A DNA stretch of 64,000 bases from NCBI GenBank assembly GCA_030248195.1, contig JASAND010018167.1, positions 1 through 64,000 on the forward strand. Reading direction: 5' to 3'. The stretch comes from Trissonchulus latispiculum (lineage: Eukaryota > Nematoda > Enoplea > Enoplida > Ironidae). How positions within the stretch are numbered: the stretch's first letter is position 1; every line of letters starts with the position of its first letter. Positions 53,001 to 62,108 of the stretch are shown in pieces. The notes under the pieces were generated by a model. It was given only the letters and a program-made list of their open reading frames with translations. It had not been told where the DNA came from and did not search any database. The translations under genes and the position numbers were made by a program.

Positions 53001-55770
53001 GCCGACTGGGCGGCTGGCCGGTTATGGTTATGTATAACAGATAATATCGCGTGCAAGTATATTGGCCTGCTTTAATCCAATACATACCGGCCGGCCGGAT
53101 TGGCCGGATATATAATATTCTGACCCGATCGGCCGGGTTGGCTTTAGTCTGGACAGTTGACGCAGCTGTACGGATGAATCAGGTCGGTGTTCATGAGGAG
53201 GAAGTGACAAAGAGGCAGCCCGAATGAAATTGTTTTTAGGTAGGTATTGCATCTTAAATATTTCCAATATTTCAGGTTCATCATGTGATAAACTATGATT
53301 TTCCCAGCTCTGTGTCCAGTTTCATTCATCGGGTCGGACGGGTTGGTCGTGTGGGGTCGGTTGGTGCTTATGCCACTCATTTGGTGCTAAAACGCGATGC
53401 GCCTCTTGTGCAGATTGTTGAGGTACTGTGTTTGTATTTTGATGGAGAAATCTGAACTGTCCTGTATGCTATTGTTGCTACACTGTTTTACTTGACACAG
53501 ACCTGAAAGGGTCACAAAATCAGATCTTAGGGTTTTCATGCTTCCAAGAGTACATAATATAAGAGTAAGAAACTCTTACAGTAGCATGTACAAATTATGC
53601 AAAGTATGCTCGGTTCATTAACTCGGGGACCCCCCCCCCCGTAACTTCCGAGAGGGGATCCCACTTTGCACTAATTACACGCTTTCATATAAGCGTGTGT
53701 CTGCTTGCTGATTCGCCCATTAGCCTAACGCTTACTGTAGGTAATTTATTAGTAGTTTTAATTAATTAATTATAACTTTAATCATAATAAATTTATAATT
53801 ATATAATTCTGCCTACCCCCCCCCCCACCAAACGGGGACCCCTTTTGCATACCCCCCACCAAACGGGGACCCCTTTTGCATACCCCCCCCCCCCCACCAA
53901 ACGGGGAGGGGGTATGCTCGTCGACCCCCCCCCCCACCAAACGGGGGAACATTCGCGTATTGTGGTCGGAGCACCTTTACGCAATGCCAAGAAGAGAAGC
54001 CCTCTAGTGGCTTACTCTTCTTCTATAATATTAAGGAATAAATTAATGTACAAATTATGCAAGGTATGCTCGGTTCATTAACTCGGGACCCCCCCCGTAA
54101 CTTCCCGGGGGGTCCCACTTTGCACTAATTACACGCTTTCATATAAGCGTGTGTCTGCTCGCTGATTCGCCCATTAGCCTAACGCTTACTGTAGGTAATT
54201 TATTAGTAGTTTTAATTAATTAATTATAACTTTAATTAGATTAATGCAATCAAAAAACTAATTCGATAACTTTGTAGCATTTTTTCTGCTCTTTCCAACG
54301 ATATGAAAATTGTTGCATAATACGAAAATTCGAAGGAATATAATCTGCAACAATTTTTATGAGGGTGATTTATTTATTTATTATAATTTATTTATTATAA
54401 ATTATTATATAATTATGTAATATAATATAATTATATAATAATTTATATAGTATAATTATAGTATAATTATATAATAATTTATATAATATAATTATATAAT
54501 AATATAATATAATTATATTAAAATAATTATAAATTTATTATGATTAAAGTTATAATTAATTAATTAAAACTACTAATAAATTACCTACAGTAAGCGTTAG
54601 GCTAATGGGCGAATCAGCAAGCAGACACACGCTTATATGAAAGCGTGTAATTAGTGCAAAATTGGACCCCCCCGGGAAGTTACGGGGGGGGGGGGGGTCC
54701 CGAGTTAATGAACCGAGCATACCTTGCATAATTTGTACATTAATTTATTCCTTAATATTATAGAAGAAGAGTAAGCCACTAGAGGGCTTCTCTTCTTGGC
54801 ATTGCGTAACGGTGCTCCGACCACAATACGCGAATGTTCCCCCGTTTGGTGGGGGGGGGTCGACGAGCATACCCCTCCCGTTTGGTGGGGGGGTATCAAA
54901 GGGGTCCCCGATTGGTGGGGGGTATGCAAAAGGGGACCCCGTTTGGTGGGGCGGTAGGCAGAATGGGGTCCCCGTTTGGGGGGGTCGCCAAGTAGGCTAA
55001 GATTGGATGAATCTGATTGGCTGTTGGCGACCCCCCCACCAAACGAGGACCTCTTTTCTACCCCCCACCAAACGGGGACCTCTCTTTGCAACCCCCCCCC
55101 ACCAAACGGCGGCCCATTTGCGAATAGAACAAAAACTACCGTAATCCTCTGCTCTACCCCCCCACCAAACGGGGAGGGGGTCTCTGCAATCTGATTGGCT
55201 GTTGACTTACTGTAGCTTACTGTAGGTAATTTATTAGTAGTTTTAATTAATTAATTATAACTTTAATCATAATAAATTTATAATTATATAATTCTGCCTA
55301 CCCCCCCCCCCCCACCAAACGGGGACCCCTTTTGCATACCCCTCACCAAACGGGGACCTCTTTTCTGCTACCCCCCCACCAAACGGAGGGGGGGGGGTAT
55401 GCTTTGTCGAAGAGAGCTACCCCCACACCAAACGGGGGAACATTCGCGTATTGTGGTCGGAGCACCGTTACGCAATGCCAAGAAGAGGAGCCCTCTAGTG
55501 GCTTACTCTTCTTCTTATATATAGTGCAATTATGCACTCTTGCCCTTACTCTTATATTATGTACTCTTGATGCTTCTGATATCTGGATTGTCCTTGTATG
55601 AATGGGTCACCACCATTTAACTTAAACATTAGAACGCAGAAGGAAAGGCTTATCTTGAGAATTTGTTATTGTTTTAGCAAACTGTTAGAAAAAACACGGC
55701 ATTCAGGGCAAAAGAAATTGAGAATGCTCAAGATGGCGATGTTCCAGAAAATGCTGATAAAGTTGGATAA
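40971..55770 (+). CDS. DDX28: DEAD-box RNA helicase, DDX28-like (mitochondrial), 15 exons
   Basis: A DEAD-box helicase most like DDX28, which acts in mitochondrial RNA granules in large-subunit ribosome assembly. Exons: 40971-41028, 41426-41500, 42633-42716, 43045-43178, 43517-43633, 43984-44041, 44387-44526, 45484-45549, 45678-45753, 47974-48080, 49465-49572, 51619-51715, 52090-52355, 53276-53422, 55678-55770. All are GT-AG and phase-consistent, giving 541 residues, close to the length of human DDX28. Motifs: FTYPTAVQ (Q motif), AETGSGKT (about 173-180), PSIEL (Ia, lacking the usual Arg), VDEADH (DEAD 283-286), STAT (III, 324-327), ATDLASRGLD (V, 450-459) and HRVGRVGRVG (VI, about 480-489). 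Shared DDX28 features are LHRILPHIRQKFLRV and VINYDFPSSV with the doubled GRVGRVG. The N-terminus (MAQLAALSALASFTIGLLV) is hydrophobic and Arg-poor, so a mitochondrial presequence is possible but not clear. Exons 1 and 2 rest on phase and length only. Confidence 0.88.
41426..41500 (+). CDS. DDX28: DDX28-like exon 2
   Basis: A strong acceptor (tttttctacag) and donor (gtaaga). Encodes LCHYFSSKVLQMTCEHKHET, then SRYG, and joins exon 3 as SRYG-EKIRQRRLEG. Confidence 0.6.
42633..42716 (+). CDS. DDX28: DDX28-like exon 3
   Basis: Encodes KIRQRRLEGREKWLQKYGIP, then KGSPLII. An upstream acceptor at 42624 is also possible by sequence, but only the one at 42632 keeps frame with exon 2. Confidence 0.7.
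43045..43178 (+). CDS. DDX28: DDX28-like exon 4
   Basis: Encodes SCRNKFLDHYKDQRYPNKMP through LASSNWDTKKHVGDYFNI to AAYDK. The acceptor is gaactttaag and the donor gtatat. Confidence 0.75.
43517..43633 (+). CDS. DDX28: DDX28-like exon 5 (Q motif)
   Basis: Encodes NPSLFDSRMVGGGFDEFGLA through to NFTYPTAVQ. This holds the helicase Q-motif region. Confidence 0.88.
43984..44041 (+). CDS. DDX28: DDX28-like exon 6
   Basis: Encodes REAFPAVLRGQNCLIGAET. The Walker A motif is split by the following intron (AET-GSGKT). Confidence 0.88.
44387..44526 (+). CDS. DDX28: DDX28-like exon 7 (Walker A, motif Ia)
   Basis: Encodes SGKTIAFLAPLITRLLSAG through a Ser/Thr-rich insert to VIAPSIELAYQIH. Confidence 0.92.
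44527..45008. other. Intron 7, first part, nothing assigned
   Basis: Intronic sequence. Short CCCGGGTTA/TAACCCGGG words near 44670-44755 may be traces of another inverted-repeat element. Confidence 0.4.
45012..45190 (+). mobile_element. tRNA-containing dispersed repeat, copy 1
   Basis: Homology with 57968-58130 begins about 35 bp before the tRNA-like part (GGGAACGAATTC, TTAAGCTTGGTT, GATTGTG), runs through it, and continues downstream (GTCGGAGGTGCTG, TTCTTT). A shared 5' flank is unusual for a simple Pol III SINE. Confidence 0.6.
45049..45120 (+). tRNA. tRNA-like sequence, perfect cloverleaf, anticodon AGA
   Basis: 72 nt with a 7-bp acceptor stem (GCCCGGG/CTCGGGC, one G-U), D stem GCTC/GAGC, anticodon stem TTGGC/GCCAA around CTAGACA, and T stem GTGGG/CCCAC with loop TTCGATC. 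A T5 run at 45126-45130 could end Pol III transcription. Anticodon AGA would read Ser, but the long variable arm of tRNA-Ser is absent; the body is closer to a Lys-type tRNA. Probably the head of a SINE or a dispersed tRNA pseudogene. Confidence 0.5.
45484..45549 (+). CDS. DDX28: DDX28-like exon 8
   Basis: Encodes EVLTKLSVYGNVKSRLCLPT, then QR. The acceptor is cctatttctag and the donor gtatgt. Confidence 0.82.
45678..45753 (+). CDS. DDX28: DDX28-like exon 9 (motif Ib region)
   Basis: Encodes LTSLSEDSVDIVVGIPSSLQ, then RCRDV. The usual TPG of motif Ib is replaced by IPS, which is noteworthy for a DEAD-box protein. Confidence 0.85.
46250..47215. repeat. 42-bp minisatellite, about 23 units, with a 168-bp higher-order period
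   Basis: The basic unit reads TGCTTGATTTTGATTGGCTG, then AAATTGAACCAATCAGAGTG and CT. Each unit carries TGATTGG and CCAATCA as an inverted pair (7-bp stem, 11-nt loop), so it contains CCAAT boxes on both strands. Four variants (GGCAGTAGTTCAACC, GGCTGAAATTTCACC, TAGCTGAAATTCAACC, GGCTGAAATTGAACC) recur in fixed order, giving a 168-bp super-repeat with one partial cycle. 42 is divisible by three, so frames stay open by chance. It lies in helicase intron 9. Confidence 0.92.
47349..47656. mobile_element. Retroposon with (ACCT)n tail and 16-bp target duplication
   Basis: The perfect 16-bp repeat CTAGCCCCAGTTTTCA lies at 47333-47348 and 47657-47672. The insert ends in about seven ACCT units (47627-47656). 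A long duplication plus a simple-repeat tail indicates target-primed reverse transcription of a short retroposon or truncated LINE. Plus orientation follows from the tail. Confidence 0.82.
47974..48080 (+). CDS. DDX28: DDX28-like exon 10 (DEAD box)
   Basis: Encodes ILSLERLQHLVVDEADHLID through to NLTKDFR, with an intact DEAD Walker B motif. Confidence 0.92.
48587..49267. mobile_element. 681-bp hAT-like element with GGGCCGGGCC repeats, 8-bp TSD
   Basis: Ends TAGAGGCCTGCA and TGCAGGTCCCTA. The 8-bp flanks CTTTGTCG (48579-48586) and CTTTGTGG (49268-49275) agree at seven of eight. Subterminal ACGGGCCGGGCCG words lie inside both ends. The interior is AT-rich with no transposase. Confidence 0.78.
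49465..49572 (+). CDS. DDX28: DDX28-like exon 11 (motif III)
   Basis: Encodes FQDFASQEEPAAGVQFVLST, then ATIPDGLYTLLEGICN. Motif III reads STAT. Confidence 0.88.
49810..51226. mobile_element. 1.4-kb giant foldback
   Basis: Two arms of about 650-680 bp (49829-50510 and 50556-51205) are nearly exact complements around a loop of some 45 bp. They begin ACTAAAGTCTGACCAAAA. Outer CACTGAC/GTCAGTG words may mark the true ends. No target duplication is readable. Transcribed as part of the helicase intron, it would form a very long RNA hairpin. Confidence 0.82.
51619..51715 (+). CDS. DDX28: DDX28-like exon 12
   Basis: Encodes PASFCEIRTPSLHRILPHIR, then QKFLRVSSQTKS. It matches the linker between the RecA domains in DDX28. 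Confidence 0.88.
52090..52355 (+). CDS. DDX28: DDX28-like exon 13 (motifs IV and V)
   Basis: Encodes FHFDILEELLRVLRKDAKAR through RTLVFANTVKNSQYCEEFL to VLVATDLASRGLDTVQ. It starts after cttgtag and ends at gtgatg. Confidence 0.92.
52970..53160. repeat. GGCCGG-rich hAT-like fragment
   Basis: CTGGCCGG, CCGGCCGGCCGG and TCGGCCGGG words resemble the subterminal repeats of the MITEs at 33439 and 40709, but the element ends could not be defined. Confidence 0.4.
53276..53422 (+). CDS. DDX28: DDX28-like exon 14 (motif VI)
   Basis: Encodes VHHVINYDFPSSVSSFIHRV, then GRVGRVGSVGAYATHLVLKR and DAPLVQIVE. The doubled GRVGRVG is a DDX28 trait. Confidence 0.93.
53545..55569. mobile_element. 2.0-kb composite CAAGAGT-end element with perfect 7-bp TSD
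   Basis: Ends CAAGAGTACATAATATAAG and complement, flanked by ATGCTTC (53538-53544, 55570-55576). Inside are direct and inverted copies of two modules. Module 1 is GCTCGGTTCATTAACTCGGG to CCTAACGCTTACTGTAGG and a TTAATTAATTA tract (53590, 54065, inverse 54540-54720, partial 55205). Module 2 is CCCCCACCAAACGGGGACC arrays plus TATTGTGGTCGGAGCACC and GCCCTCTAGTGGCTTACTC (53815-54030, inverse then direct 54765-55175, direct 55300-55520). Module 2 with its end GCAATTATGCACTCTTG is the core of the 544-bp element at 12499. It fills most of helicase intron 14. Confidence 0.85.
55678..55770 (+). CDS. DDX28: DDX28-like last exon
   Basis: Encodes QTVRKNTAFRAKEIENAQDG, then DVPENADKVG and TAA. It is charged and poorly conserved. 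The acceptor is tattgttttag and phase 0 agrees with exon 14. Confidence 0.8.
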   Translation, partial: QTVRKNTAFRAKEIENAQDGDVPENADKVG

Positions 55771-55826
55771 TCAGAAACGTTGTGCTTTGACTTTTTTATT
55801 CAATATTTGCTGTGAATGACCTGAAA

Positions 55827-55832
55827 ATTAAA
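55827..55832 (+). terminator. Possible poly(A) signal ATTAAA of the helicase gene
   Basis: The common variant ATTAAA lies 57 bp after the stop codon; no AATAAA is closer. Confidence 0.4.
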
Positions 55833-57222
55833 TATAAATGGCTGTATTTTGGTTCAAGATTAATAGCTAGGTACCTGGATCCTGATTTTATGCCATTAAC
55901 AAGTTTGTTGTACAGCACCGGTGCTGTTCCAGTCAACGACGCCCAAGCGGGCTCCAGGTTTTGGCCTTGTTACAAGGCCCTGGCCTGGGAAAGGTCTCGG
56001 TAAGGCCATGGCTTGAGTGCATCTAATTCAATCACAGTGCTGTCAGGGATCCCTGCGTTAACTAATCCACATTTACGTCGGTAGATGAGGTATGAACTGC
56101 TGTTTTGTGTTAACTCGAAGTCAGAGTAAGCCCATGCATGACAAAAGAATTCGAGGACTATATAAAAAAGGTGAAGTGTTAGATCTCGTGCAAATTTTCC
56201 AAATTTCTGGGAAGATTATATAGATAGACTTGTCACATAAGCATGCAAGCAAGCTTATGTTTTGGTAGCTGATTTCTGGTTTGATTTCGCAAGCTTGACG
56301 TATTGATTATAGGATTTGGTTTTTCAACGACGATACTGAAAACCGAAGTGGTTTAGCTAAGTATTGCACCTCCGGAATCGTTTGAGTCAAGCGCTTGGCG
56401 TCGCTGAAATTTGAAGATAATAAAAGGGTTTTAAAAGATTAGCTATAATTTTAAAAAATTTGTCACAGAAACCAGTTACGATTTGATGTTCTCAAAATAC
56501 AATAGCTCGAAAAGACGCAACTTTTGTATTTATGTCGACCAGAAAGATTATCTGAAAGCGATGCCAATCTAAGAGATGCGAAAAATGTCAGCTTTTTTGT
56601 AGACTGTCTTTCATAAACGTTTGCTGACAATTTGTACTTTTGTATTAAAAAAGATGTGTCAGTCCGATTCAGTGAAAGCCAGATGTTACGGTTGTCGTTA
56701 AATGACTAAATAAGTTCTATTTGAGTATTAACATATATACATGAGTAAAACAACTTGAAGTTTATAGGTAATCTTCTTAGTGTCGAAAGTTCGACGAAAT
56801 CAGGATTGAAAGATGTGATTCCAGAAGAAAAGTGAATCAGCATTGGACGATGTGAAGAAAAATATCAAACCACCGATCTTTGACTTAGAAGTATAGAAGG
56901 CTCTATCGCCTGCGCTACACCCCCGGACAGCTAGATTAGTGCACTGATTTTAACGTGGGTTGCTGATATTTAACATGCTTCCCTTACTAATTTTCAATTC
57001 GGCAATGTCTCCTGCGCCTATCATTGGTTACCTATTTTGTTATACTTGTATAAATTTACTCAAACAAACAGAAAGTATCCCCCTCGCTTAAAACTTGCTA
57101 TAAGTCTTGCACTTGCAGTTCTTTTTATTTCCGTTTGTTTTCAGTTCTTTTCGCTTTGATTTGACTTAAAGCGTCCTTTAAGTATTTCAGATACAAATTA
57201 TAATATTATACATAATTATATA

Positions 57223-57225
<3 letters not shown>
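55833..57225. other. Intergenic sequence, nothing assigned
   Basis: AT-rich, stops in all frames, no clear element edges. TTGCTGATATTTAACATG at about 56961 resembles TTGCTGATACTTAACATA at 57761, so an old direct duplication may span the (TA)n run. Confidence 0.4.

Positions 57226-57229
<4 letters not shown>

Positions 57230-57276
<47 letters not shown>
57230..57276. repeat. Microsatellite (TA)n
   Basis: About 23 uninterrupted TA dinucleotides in an AT-rich block. Confidence 0.9.
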
Positions 57277-57280
<4 letters not shown>

Positions 57281-57329
57281 GGTTCGTTAATAGTTCAATA
57301 TGGGATGATCATAATCATACATTAACATG

Positions 57330-57680
57330 GGGTCAGATCTTACGAGGGCTTGTCCCAAGAAAATTTTGAGGGGGCTTGTACCTTGAAACAAAGTTTTCTA
57401 GGGGGGCTTTGTACCATAAGCATAAATTAACGCTAATAGTAATCTAAATTCGCAATTTTTAAAGAATTTGAAAAATTGATAATTTTTGGAAAAAATCTGG
57501 CGAAGCCGGAAGTTTTTTCGGAATTTAGGTGTGAAAACCTATTTTTTCCGACCATTTCTACATCCTCCTTGCCCAAATTTTCCTTACCCTTGCCTCTGAC
57601 GGCGGTGGGGCTTGTACCTTGTCCGAGTTGGGGCGGGGGGGGGGGGGCTTGGACCCCCATACCCCCACGTGTTAACCTAT
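57330..57680. repeat. G-rich dispersed repeat with GGGGCTTGTACCTTG words
   Basis: GGGGCTTGTACCTTG-like words occur at about 57371, 57404 and 57608, along with the short palindrome TGGCGAAGCCGG found in the C-rich MITEs. Probably a member of that set; the ends are unclear. Confidence 0.45.
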
Positions 57681-57967
57681 GATCATAATACATATAATCG
57701 ATTTACTCCTACATATAGTTCTTGTCTCTACTTTACACTGATTTCATTCTTTCGGTGTTGCTGATACTTAACATATATAATGGTAACATTATCTTTCACG
57801 GCAACTTCTAAAACTTCCATCAAATTGGACTCTAAAAAGTCATCTCGTTAGCCAGTGAAAACGGAGGTTTGCTTACTCATGCGTTAGGGCTCGAATATAC
57901 AAACGGTCTGTACGCGCAGTTTGTGTCTTTTTCGAAGTTTGAACGACACGCAAAGTGGGTAAGTTTC

Positions 57968-58130
57968 TGGGAACGAATTCAAACTTTAAGCTTGGTTTGA
58001 TTGTGGCTGACTAGCTGAAACGGTAGATCGTTTGTCTGGACAGGCAAAGGTTGTGGGTTTGATCCCCATCTCCCAAATTTTCTAGTCGGAGGTGCTGCAC
58101 TGACGTTCTTTTTCATCTATTTTTCATTTT
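57968..58130 (+). mobile_element. tRNA-containing dispersed repeat, copy 2 (decayed)
   Basis: Same order as 45012-45190: GGGAACGAATTCAAACTTT, AAGCTTGGTTTGATTGTG, a decayed tRNA-like part with B-box GGGTTTGATCCCC, then AGTCGGAGGTGCTG. The anticodon loop position reads CTGGACA (GGA). The acceptor stem no longer pairs. Confidence 0.6.
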
Positions 58131-61100
58131 ATTCACTAATATGGGCCCAATTTGCAAGAGTCAGCCGACAGTGTGCAAAGGATGGGTTGTGTGTGACACG
58201 TTTATATATAGCGACATCACAACATCGAGTACGAAACGAAGCTACTCCTATCAATTATGAACTCTTGATAGTTTCAGTCGGCTACGGCATCGCTTTCCCC
58301 TCCCCTGATTCAATGCCAACACCACTGATACAGATAATGAATTTTGTGAAATTTCCCTGCTGAAATGATTACCATGAGAAGAAAATGTTGGTATCAAATT
58401 TGACTTTTAAGCATTTCCCTGATGACCTGAACCCTTCTACCTGTGAACAAAGCGGGAGACAAATTGAATAGGGACGTTCTGTCCTATCAATTTGTCCTGG
58501 GCTGTTAATTCTCAATTCAAACTAACACGTGCCCTCTCAATGCATTAGCTGATAGACATAAATAACAACAAAACCTACACTTCCTAATTCAGGAGACACC
58601 AATATATGGGATGCGTAAATTACTACATAAATTACGTATTGAGTACTGATTAATTATTTGATTATTGTTGACTTATTATGGAGAATTTCTACCACCGCCT
58701 TGGTAAAAATTCTGTTTCAGCTTATCACAAAATTTGAATTTATTTTTATTCACTCTATTACTGCTGTGAGCCTATAAAAGACTTTACGCAACTTGTTTTT
58801 ACGTTTTTGCCAGCGTTTTACGCAAAATGTTTTTATCTATTATATATATACATACGTATCACAGTTGCAATGTAGCAATTTAGGTATTATTGCAAACTTG
58901 AGACATTATTCCTCCGTATTCGTCTTATTTCGAGTGAAAATGGATTATATTATAAAGTGCCCAGTTTAGTAAGTGCATTTTAACCTCCTGCACTGTAAAA
59001 CTTTGACTGAAATTTTTCCCCTACATCATTGTTGAGATCGTAAATGTCTTGCAATTTGTCGCCTGTCGGAATTGGCTCTATTTTGGGTGCAATTTTAGGG
59101 TTATTGTGCTATGATCAGTTTTGAGAAAGAAAATGAGGAGAAAATTTAAGTTAGACCGCAATTCTGACATTGAAACGTCAACAGTACGCGCTCAGCGGCG
59201 TGTAAAATGACTCCAAACCCCTACAATTCAATTCTAGTACTTAAACACACATTTCGTAATCAAATAGGCGTTAGAAGAATAAAATTGCCTTTTGTGCTAT
59301 GTTACCGTATCCCGTAGATTTTTGGTGAACTAAAGTAGAATTTGCCTTCCAGTGAAACATTATTCCAGCAAACATAAACGGTGTTTGTAAGGATTTTTGA
59401 GGTCGCTCATAACAGGACATTATTGTACACAAATTTGCAATGCAATGCTTCATCAAATGGAATAATGTTAGACGCAGTGGTAGTAAAAAGTTTTGAATAA
59501 GGTACACACTTTTACACCCAGGAGTGTTTACAAATTCTTTTGTTTTAACAATACTAACTTTTGTTTTTCATAACTTTAATTTATCAAAACCTCCGGATGC
59601 AGCAATGTCATCCTTAAACCATGGAATACATCCACGTAAGCTATACTCTCTTTATCGTAATGTAAGTCTCACTCGTAGTCAGGCAGACTTTGGAAGTTTC
59701 TTGTTGTGGCTTCTAAGTCCAGTATTTGATGATCAGCAGTATAAAACGAGAATTAGAATCTGATGATTATTTTGATATTTCGTAATTTGTACAATTCCTG
59801 TCCACAATAATTTTTAGTTCAGTTCAGTTTGCCTTAGCTAAGTCCAGTCTTCAACTTTAGTCATAAATTTAATATCCAGGGATAATCCTGTTTAAGGATC
59901 AAATCGCTATCAGATCCATTATTATGGAAGGCAAAGAGTTTCACAATGGGGGATAGTTTCACTTTCTGCTATCCATTGTGCTGAATTGAGTTGGAAATCA
60001 CTATTAGCATATACCTAAGTGGTATCCCTGAGCCTGATCAGTTATCTATCCCATTTAGTTTGTCTGCTTTCTAAGGTTGAACTCTGGAGCAGCTCAGCAG
60101 GCGTTTAGGTGTATCATAGAGAAGGAAATAGGTAAGTTACAAGGCGCCTGAAATTGAAGCAGTCATTAGGGTTCTTGCGTGTCATATTAGAAGCATCATT
60201 TCAAGCGCAATTACTCGAAACATATCATTAGCACTCAAGCAGGGGGCGCTCAACTCAAATTCAACCAGAAATTAACTTCTTTAGAAAATACCCCCTCATA
60301 AAACTAAACTGTTATGTGTAGCCGAGATATTGAGATATCTAAGTTATACACTTCGTTCAATCAAAACAGACTTCTTAATGTATTCTGAAACTCGTGTACT
60401 GTCAAAATATGGACATTATTGTTTAAGGCTGAGTTTAAGCTTTCATATCGTTTGCAAAATTTCAGTGCTGAACATGCGCATATTAAAATCTAAAAAATAA
60501 AAAATTCGTGAAGTAGCTACGGATTACCTAGCACCTTAGCTAGCTAGGTCTAAACCTACAATGTATGTCTAACGGTATTATATGAATACATATATCTGGT
60601 CTCATACCATGTTTGTAAGATAAGTTATTAGTACAAGGATTCTGGTTAATTATTAAACGGAAACCTGAGGCCAGATTATCAACTTCACTGATTACAGACA
60701 ATCTCAATCCTCCATACGGTAGCTTAAAAGCCAACCTATATTTTTCGCATGACTACACCATGAAGGTATGGTAGGTAATAACTAGAGATTTTGGATCTAA
60801 GCTGATATACATGAACAAGTAGTCAAAATATCTGGAAATATCTTTGAGTTAGTTAAAGAAATGCTATAGCTTGTTTTTACCTGTAGTAAAGAAAGTTAAT
60901 CCTAAATATGGTTGTGCGAAAATGGTTATACCTACCGACTGCATTTGCAAACATAATCTATTTAAGCGATGAAAACTATGTCTCTGATATTAGAACTTTA
61001 AATTGTTGAGATTAAAATGGTTTCAAATTTAAATCAAATAACGCAAGGTATAGCAATTTTATCATGTGCGAAAAGAAAGTGACAATTACGTTAAAGCTAA

Positions 61101-62030
61101 ATGCTTGCGTTGACTGCCCTTGCGTTTTCTCAATTCGCTGCACATATACGACTCTCCAAAACGGAATTTTTCTTTTCGACAGGTATTACCAAGCTATTAC
61201 AAACCACTATGGGTTTCGGATTATTCGGATGTTTTTGACTTAGTTGAAAGAGAACATGTTGTTACCACTTCTTCCATAACACCGGAATTATTATTATGCT
61301 AGCATTAACACAAATACAATTACAAATACGCGTCTACTTACAACAATTGACAACCATAACGATAAGCTCTGATATGTCGTACACAAAACAATTACAAAAA
61401 CCCTGTAAAAATACACAATTGAAGCAGTCAGACTGACAGAACAAAGCCTGCAGAACTGCACCAAAATTATTTTATCGTTTTCAATTAATGCAATGCGATT
61501 AATTAATTAATCTTGAGTGAAGAATTGATATTTTTTATGCTTCCACTTTTACGAAAGTATAATTTATAGATGTCACTGTAATATCTGTAAAATTAAATGT
61601 CAAAATTCCACCCAGTTGGCTTTTACTTAATAAGGAAACGAGTATCTCTGTAAGTTCCTCAAACTATTTCAAGGTTAATATAAATCCTCGTCTGTCAGAG
61701 TTTCAAAACAAAAAGGAAGCAGAATTTTCTAGAAAGGAAAGCAGAATTTTCACATTCCCCGTTAAAAGATCACTATACCACCAAACATGTCCAATGCATC
61801 TCTAAGGTAACATTACTCTATGTACAGAACACACTCTATGTTAATCACAGCAACCCTGACCAAAGAAACGGACCCTCTAAGTACAGTTTAATTTTTCAAA
61901 AGTTCCGATAAAATCGGCTTCAGAAAATCCGCTAAAATTCTGATCCACCCTATGACCGCTTTACAAGGCCAATCGTCTTCATATTCACAAAAAATAAATG
62001 CAATATAGGTATAGGTAGCTAAGAAAGTTT
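58131..62030. other. Intergenic sequence, no supported gene
   Basis: Nearly 4 kb of AT-rich sequence without recognisable repeats, RNA genes or conserved proteins. One splice-acceptor-preceded open frame at 61183-61302 is discussed as a weak lead. Confidence 0.45.
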
Positions 62031-62038
62031 CAATATTG

Positions 62039-62044
62039 TTTATT
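62039..62044 (-). terminator. Poly(A) signal AATAAA of the minus-strand gene
   Basis: TTTATT on the plus strand is AATAAA on the minus strand, 65 bp downstream of the stop codon at 62109-62111. Confidence 0.65.
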
Positions 62045-62108
62045 ACCAGCCGAGCCGTACGTAGTCCTATCTATCTGTCATAGTCAGTGAGTCACTGCAG
62101 CCAGTGAG

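Noticed and set aside
53815..55440. CRISPR-like spacing of CCACCAAACGGGG repeats
   Set aside because: The genome is eukaryotic, spacers are not unique, and units occur as inverted pairs within a transposon with target duplication.
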